Below, piece by piece: positions 58,459 through 64,000 of a stretch of DNA of 64,000 bases. Under the pieces are notes generated by a model, which was not told the origin of the DNA, made no database searches, and was given only the letters and a program-made list of their open reading frames with translations. A program made the translations under genes and the position numbers. How positions within the stretch are numbered: the first letter of the stretch is position 1; every line of letters begins with the position of its first letter. The stretch is from Pomphorhynchus laevis (Eukaryota; Acanthocephala; Palaeacanthocephala; Echinorhynchida; Pomphorhynchidae). The stretch is from assembly GCA_012934845.2 (NCBI GenBank), contig WNNJ02000185.1:248001-312000 (forward strand), in the 5' to 3' direction.

Positions 58459-58504
58459 GGCTCGCTACGCTCGCGGATTGAGCTCAATCTATCGATAAAA
58501 GGTC

Positions 58505-59791
58505 ATGCCTAAAAAAGCGCGATCTCAGATCCCTGTTCCTGATCAAGAATCTTCCACATCGGAATACAATGATGGCTATACCAGCTTCGAAGTTGGATGC
58601 GATTCCAAAGATTGCGATGTATGGACACTTGTTCGTGTTAAAATATCCGACCACTCGGTGTATAAACGTAAACATTTCACTTGCGGTTTTTGTACATCAG
58701 TACGACTACTACAGTTATCCTGCTCATCTACTCCTGTATCACACACGACCACTCAGACCAATGCTGTTTTAGATGTTTCCATCGCATCAACACCTGACTT
58801 CGCATCATATAATCCCATTATTAAACCTACTCTCTCACACACTCCTCGTTCAACTACGTACCAAACTTCCATTAATCTTTCTCATTCTAACAATGCTAAC
58901 GATAAAGCTTTTCATCTCGTACCTCCTCTTTCCTATTCCTCCCCCAATCTAAATAAATCTCAAACTTCTTTATTCTCCTCACGTACTCCTTACTCCCCTG
59001 TATCACCTCTCAATAATTTACACCCTTCCATCAAAATCATTTCCAGTAACATTTCCGATCAACTGATTCAACACTCCATTCCTATCACTCATGCCCCAAA
59101 CTATTTTAATTCTCCTTACTCTACCTCCCACGTAACACTTCCAAATAATTTACATTCTTCATTTAAAATCATATCCAGTCACATCTCTAATCAACCGATT
59201 CAACACCCCGCTCCTGTCACACTTGCTCCAACCAATATTAATTCTTTATCAAGCACCCCTGTCATTTCCACTTCTATCTGCTCATCTGCCTCGACTCCTA
59301 CCAGCTCTGTCCGTCCACCACTTCCACGAAATCGTTTTCCTTCGCGTGATCGCTGTATAATCATATCAAACTTAAAGCTTTCCGAATCTAATTCTCCACA
59401 ATCTCGCCTCGATAATGATGTATCTGCTTTCAGGTCTATCCTAGCAACCATTCTTCCTGATGATAACCCATCACTCTTCAATAATATCGCTTCTGTATCC
59501 TTTATTCGTTTAAACAAATCCACCATATCCAATCATCTCAGTCCTCCACTCTTAAAAATCGTTTTCCGACATAGTTCATATGCCTCTTCGGTACTCTCTC
59601 AACGTTTTAAACTTCTTACCACTTCATCTACTTGCCGTATCTTTCCTGACCGCTCCTCTTCTGATATAACCCAGCTCAATTTAGCTCGCATTGAAAAACA
59701 TCGACGTGAAACAAACGGCGAGTCATCCTTATCTATACGTAAAATCAACGGAAATTTTCACGTTCTTCACACAAGGCCAAAAATTCGATAG
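58505..59791 (+). CDS. LINE family A ORF1 protein, intact, 428 residues
   Basis: The nucleic-acid-binding first protein of a CR1/L2-type LINE. Residues about 30-62 hold a small zinc-finger-like cluster (C..KDCDVW ... HFTCGFC; Cys and His spaced as in PHD-like fingers). Residues about 65-275 are Ser/Thr/Pro-rich and unstructured, and contain an internal duplication (PLNNLHPSIKIISSNIS.Q.IQH and PNNLHSSFKIISSHISNQPI). Residues about 280-395 resemble an RRM-like fold (RCIIISNLKLSES, ASVSFIRLNKST, LLKIVFRHSSYA), followed by a basic tail (IEKHRRETNGESSL). No stop interrupts it, unlike ORF2. The start ATG is the first after the monomer array. Confidence 0.9.
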   Translation: MPKKARSQIPVPDQESSTSEYNDGYTSFEVGCDSKDCDVWTLVRVKISDHSVYKRKHFTCGFCTSVRLLQLSCSSTPVSHTTTQTNAVLDVSIASTPDFASYNPIIKPTLSHTPRSTTYQTSINLSHSNNANDKAFHLVPPLSYSSPNLNKSQTSLFSSRTPYSPVSPLNNLHPSIKIISSNISDQLIQHSIPITHAPNYFNSPYSTSHVTLPNNLHSSFKIISSHISNQPIQHPAPVTLAPTNINSLSSTPVISTSICSSASTPTSSVRPPLPRNRFPSRDRCIIISNLKLSESNSPQSRLDNDVSAFRSILATILPDDNPSLFNNIASVSFIRLNKSTISNHLSPPLLKIVFRHSSYASSVLSQRFKLLTTSSTCRIFPDRSSSDITQLNLARIEKHRRETNGESSLSIRKINGNFHVLHTRPKIR

Positions 59792-60923
59792 CGTACCATC
59801 TCTCCCCCATGTCTTCTTCGCTAGTCGATCTCGCTCTAAGCATACTTTTCGTCTTAGTCTATTCAATACTCGCTCCATTCTTCATAAAGCTGATATGCTT
59901 GTCGATATCTTCGATCAATTATCTATCGATATTCTCTGCATTACCGAATCCTAGCACTCTGACACCGACGATCTTGCTATTCGTCGTCTATGTCGCTCTG
60001 GTTGTTCTCTAGTTGAATCAGCTCGTCAAATTACATCTCATACATCTACTGCGTCTAACCATGGCGGTATTGTTGCCATTGCTCGTCACCCAATGTCTTT
60101 ACGTAAAATCAACGTTAACATCCGTTACACTTCGTTCGAATTACTCATATGCAGATTATCAACGCCTTTCCCTCTGGAACTTGTGATTGTATACCATCCA
60201 GGTTCAATTGCCCCATCACGTATCTTCTTTAACGACCTTGCAGATCTAATGTCTCACTGTTCATTGTCTTATACTCCTTCTTTTGTTCTCGGTGACTTTA
60301 ACATTCGTCTTGATCGCCCGTCTGACTCTGACTCTATCACTTTAACTAATTTTTTTTCTGATTATAACTATAAATTACTTTCAACAAGCCCAACTCATAT
60401 TCTCGGAGGTGCTCTCAACATCATTGCTGTTCCTAAGTGCTTCAATGACTATACCTCCTTGTCAATTACTGATTCTGGTTTGTCCGATCATTTCCTTGTC
60501 ACTCTTACTCTTACTCGTCCCCATCCTCCTTCTCCGCCTTTACCTTTATCTACACCAAGTCGACCCTGGAAGCTTCTCGATATCTTTGTTCTCTGCACAG
60601 CCTTACTCAATTCTTCACTCTTTTCACTTCCTCTTAACTATCTCTCTCCCGATGATCTCTGCATTCTGTTTCATTCTGAACTTATGTCTATCATCAATAA
60701 ACTTCTGTCTAGTCGACTCCGACGTTCTCAGCGCTTGCGCCATGCTCGCTGGTTCGATTCTGACTGTAGTCTTTCTAAGCTTCGACTCCGTCACTCTTTT
60801 CGTGTGTATAATCGCTTTCTTAAACGTTCTCCCAACTCACTCCCTCCAAATCTCCGCGATTCCTACTTTTCTCAACGCCGTTCACATCTCATTCTTATAC
60901 GTACTAAACGTACTCCCTTTTAA
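59790..60923 (+). pseudogene. LINE family A ORF2, endonuclease part
   Basis: APE-like endonuclease that nicks the target DNA. Visible: SLFNTRSILHKADML, DILCITES (catalytic Glu region), STASNHGGIVAIARH, TPSFVLGDFNIRLDR (GDFN active-site block), DSGLSDHFLVTLTL (the SDH block with the catalytic His). Frameshift near 59.8 kb and a TAG near 59952. Confidence 0.9.
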
Positions 60924-61085
60924 CGAAATCAACTCGAGTCATCTTCCAACACTAAATCTCATTGGAAAATCTTAAACTCAATTCTTTCGCGATCATCTAC
61001 CCCTTGTAATATAAATCCTGATGAATTTTCTTCTTATCTACAAACTAAGCTATCAAATTTACTTTACCCAATACCCATAGCCCCC

Positions 61086-62720
61086 TTGTACCCACTCTTA
61101 TCTTTAAATACTTCCCTCCCAGAACTATTCCACCTTCTCCCCGTTTCGTCTGATGAAGTTTCTTCGGTTCTTCTGTCATTACCTAATAAAACCTCTCCTT
61201 CTGACCCAATTCCCACTCACTTGCTTAAAAATATCTGCTCCTTTATCTTACCCTTCCTAACCACATTGTTCAACTCGTCCATCCGTAGCCGTACATTTCC
61301 TTCCATCTGGAAATGCGCTACTGTTCGTCCTCTCATCAAAAAGCAATCTCTCGACTTCTCACTACCATCTTCGTACCGTCCTATTTCACTTCTCCCAACC
61401 CTCTCTAAACTCCTTGAGCGTCTCGTTCTTAAGCAAGTTAATACATATCTCTATTCCTCTAACTTATTTCCTCCCTTCCAAGCCGCTTTTCGCTCTAATT
61501 ACTCTACCGAAATTGCATGTCTTAAAGTTTATAACGACTTACTCATATCGCGCGATCATAAATTATGTAGTGTCATAGTTTCTCTTGATCTATCGTCTGC
61601 TTTTGACATCGTCGATCACTCGATTCTTCTCCATCGCCTTCGTCATGATTATGGATTCTCTTTACCCACTGTATCATGGTTTTCTTCATATCTATCAAAC
61701 CGTACATTTCGCGTATATTCTAACTCTTCTCTCTCCCATCCTTCGTCCATTCCGTCCGGTGTTCCACAAGGCTCCGTATTAGGCCCTATACTTTTCTCTC
61801 TTCTTGGTGATTTGTCTTCGATTTCTCATAAATTTAACTTCCATGTTATGCAATATGCTGATGGCATTCTCATCTATGCTCATGCACCTGTTTATCGTAT
61901 TCACAATCTTAGTGTTTCCGCTTCGGACTGTCTTGTCTCAATTTCCAATCATCTTTCTTCCCTTCGCCTTTCTCTGAATCCTGATAAATCCAAAATTATG
62001 TGGATCCTACCTCGACGCCTCGGCTTCGAACCTCCCTCCGTATCATTAAATTCTACAATTATTCCTATCGTTGATAATCTCGTTTTCTAGGCTTCCATTT
62101 TGACAACCGACTTTCACTTAAACCTTTCGTTAGAGATAAAGTACGCTCATCTACCTTGATACTCCGCAACCTCCGTCAAGTTCGTAGATTGATCGATTTC
62201 CCTTCTTGTATGACTCTCATATCATCTCTCCTTTTTTCTAGACTCGATTATTGTCTTAGTCTATTTTCCAACTCACCTAAATCCACTCTTCTTCCCCTAC
62301 AATGCATCGTCAACGCAGCTGTCCGAATTCTCCTCCGTCTTCGTCGTTTTGATCATACATCCTACCATCTTGTTTCTCTCGATTTGCCTACAATTTATTG
62401 TCGTGTTCAAATTCGTCTTCTTATCGTTGCTTTCCGCCTTGTAACTTTTCATACCCTTCATTTCTCAACCTTCCTTTTCTTGATAATTCTCGTCCTGTTT
62501 ACTGTTCCTTGCGTTCATGTAATTCCCTTCTTTTACATGTCCCAAACTACTCTACCTCCTTTGGACTCCGCTCCTTCCTGGTGGCTGCTCCTCTATCGTG
62601 GAATCATCTGCCCATTTATATACGCCAATCAACTTCCCTGCAGTGCTTCAAACGACAAATCCGATCCCATTTTAACAATTTATCTGCTTGACTTTTCATT
62701 TTTGTTTGTGGACTTGTAAG
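61086..62720 (+). pseudogene. LINE family A ORF2, reverse transcriptase and C-terminus
   Basis: RT blocks: NKTSPSDPIPTHLLK, SYRPISLLPTLSKLLERL, AFRSNYSTEIA, VSLDLSSAFDIVDHSILL (motif A), IPSGVPQGSVLGPILFS (motif B), HVMQYADGILIYAHAP (motif C, with the second catalytic Asp replaced by Gly), LSLNPDKSKIMW. A frameshift near 62090 leads to LRQVRRLIDFPSC, LFSRLDYCLSLF and the tail LPFLDNSRPVYCSLRS. L2/CR1-type by overall pattern. Confidence 0.9.
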
Positions 62721-62764
62721 CGTACAGCTTGTACGCATTTGCCACATTAAATAAATTTGTATTA

Positions 62765-63990
62765 TTATTCTTCTGGCAGACGCACATCTACGTTCAGTGT
62801 CCATTCTAGATTTCAAGGAAGAATGAGTTATGATACCAAGGTCTCGTATATGAGATACAAAATTAATTATTTGAGATCCTATATTATATCGGGCAGGTAC
62901 AGAACTATACCCGAAACGAAGGTGATCACCTTTAGAGACGTTCAATAGTATTCCTGTATGCCTACTTCAAATTTCTATCCTACCAATATCACTTTGCAGA
63001 AACTCTACATACTTTGGAGAATTAATTGTGCTCCACACTTTCAAGTCATCTGCGAAAGCAATATTTTGGCATTGCAGTTTACTCAGCAGAGAGTTTATGA
63101 AAATGCTAAAAGGTAATGGGCCAAGCACAGTCCCCTAAGGAACCCCTGAAGTCACACTACGCGGAGAAGGAAAACAATCACCAACCCGTACTATATAGCT
63201 CCTAGATGACAAAAAATCAGCAACCCATGCTACAAGCATCCGTGGAATGCCATGATCGAATAATATCTACATTCAGATACAACTTCGAGTGTATGAACAC
63301 TTAATCGAAATTGATGATCATGCTTACTTTTTCCTAGCTTCATATGGGCACATTTATCAAAGTTCAGTATCATACCGTAGCTAAACTCCATTTGTGTATT
63401 CGATCAAGGTAGTCATGTAGGGACAGACCTATCATTGATATTAAAAGACCAAAGTATGATACCATACGCAAAAGCCAAGCAAGGCTTCTGTATTCTTAAC
63501 AGCAAGTCATTAAGGTAAACAATAAAGAAAAGAGGACCGAGTGCAGTACCCTGCGAAACTCCACAATTTACATATTTGGAGGGGGATAATATTCCAACTC
63601 TAACTCTAAAAATCTATTTCGGAGAAAATCACAGTTTCACCTACACTGCAACGAAGAAACTTCATAACGAGACAACAAGCTATGCAAACTTTCATGTGGA
63701 ACTCAATCGAATGCTCTCGAAAAGTCAATAAAAATTACATCAATTGAATTGCCAAAATTAAGTGATTCAGTCCACATTTCGCGAACAGTTAGTAAATTAG
63801 ACAGACATGATCTACGAGACGGAATCCGTGATGAGAAGACATTATGACTCCATTAGTCTTGAAGTGACTCCAGATTCTACGAGCGACTAATCTTTTAAGA
63901 ATTTTGCACATCGAACTTGTCAGGCTTATTGGTCTATAATCAATACAAGGAGTTGCAATGGTATTTTGAAACAAGAACAATAATCGCAGA
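62765..63990 (-). mobile_element. Old LINE, RT half, other side of the family A insertion
   Basis: From the right edge down: DYRPISLTSSMCKILKRLV, HHGFR (RT block), pieces of the central RT (FIVYLNDLLL-like), a FADD-like block lost to decay, then VSHIRDLGIITHSSLKSR and ERRCASARRI just before the insertion. Its upstream part lies beyond the window. Many stops and frameshifts. Confidence 0.82.
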
Positions 63991-64000
63991 TTTCCACAAG

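Larger units (their letters stand above)
58353..62760 (+). mobile_element. CR1/L2-type LINE, family A, nearly full length
   Basis: Order: a 5' UTR with a 20-bp monomer array (58353-58458) and GGCTCGCTACGCTCGCGG; intact ORF1 (58505-59791); ORF2 in four pieces (about 59790-62720) with an APE-type endonuclease, RT and C-terminal tail; 3' end GCATTTGCCACATTAAATAA, ATTTGTATTATTATT at 62735-62768. It is inserted in an older - strand LINE. ORF2 has a TAG at about 59952 where the other copy has Trp, frameshifts near 59.8, 60.9 and 62.09 kb, and YADG instead of YADD. It cannot make active ORF2 as it stands. Confidence 0.93.

Noticed and set aside
58205-58498. + strand frame containing repeated Ser/Gln/Pro residues at 58205-58498
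   Set aside because: It is produced by the 20-bp monomers and by antisense to the old LINE; the 20-bp period is not a multiple of three, so it does not give a uniform protein repeat.
59200-59532. - strand open frame of 110 codons inside LINE ORF1
   Set aside because: Shadow of the intact ORF1 on the other strand.

Overview
The window looks like nuclear DNA of an animal: roughly three quarters A+T, multi-exon genes with GT-AG introns in two size classes (about 42-57 bp and about 0.2-5.5 kb), the standard genetic code, and a heavy load of decayed retroelements. The mix of CR1/L2-type LINEs, Ty3/Gypsy fossils, very short introns and a start codon that directly follows a splice-acceptor-like AG would suit a flatworm or another AT-rich lophotrochozoan. 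That placement is inference, not proof.

Two host genes can be rebuilt completely from homology and splice sites. TCERG1 (CA150; three WW and six FF domains) lies on the + strand at 10522-34761 in 23 exons, which sum to 2718 bp (905 residues plus stop) with every intron phase consistent. MRPL45 (mL45 of the mitochondrial large ribosomal subunit) lies on the - strand at 45147-35727 in 7 exons, which sum to 930 bp (309 residues). The two genes converge and end about 965 bp apart. The gap holds two poly(A) signals, a dispersed repeat and an odd GC-rich fragment of an Hsp90 C-terminus. Other host-derived pieces are a decayed, intronless RPUSD2-like pseudouridine synthase copy (49432-50434, -) and a tRNA-Asp(GTC) with a damaged T arm (55245-55317, -).

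Layout. 1-10.1 kb: Gypsy gag fossil, an old LINE RT (-), a 3.2-kb CR1/L2-type LINE (-), a LINE ORF1 fragment (+), and a foldback element. 10.5-34.8 kb: TCERG1, whose long introns hold a 398-bp tandem array, an internal exon duplication, foldback/TIR elements and clusters of a dispersed repeat. 35-45.2 kb: MRPL45, whose 5.5-kb intron 4 contains several LINE fragments. 45.2-49.4 kb: repeats, including a LINE 3' end with a 20-bp target duplication and a likely 3' transduction. 49.4-57.2 kb: RPUSD2 pseudogene, 361-bp tandem repeats, a Gypsy pol fossil, tRNA-Asp, and a second Gypsy fossil. 57.2-64 kb: old LINE copies on the - strand, one of them split by a nearly full-length CR1/L2-type LINE on the + strand (about 58.35-62.76 kb) that still has an intact ORF1 and a 20-bp monomer array in its 5' UTR.

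No operon-like organisation, CRISPR array or phage-like system is present. The most unusual structures are the mosaic exon-13 duplication in TCERG1, the 398-bp array with a solo copy elsewhere in the same gene, a structured GC-rich dispersed repeat, and the LINE 3' transduction.
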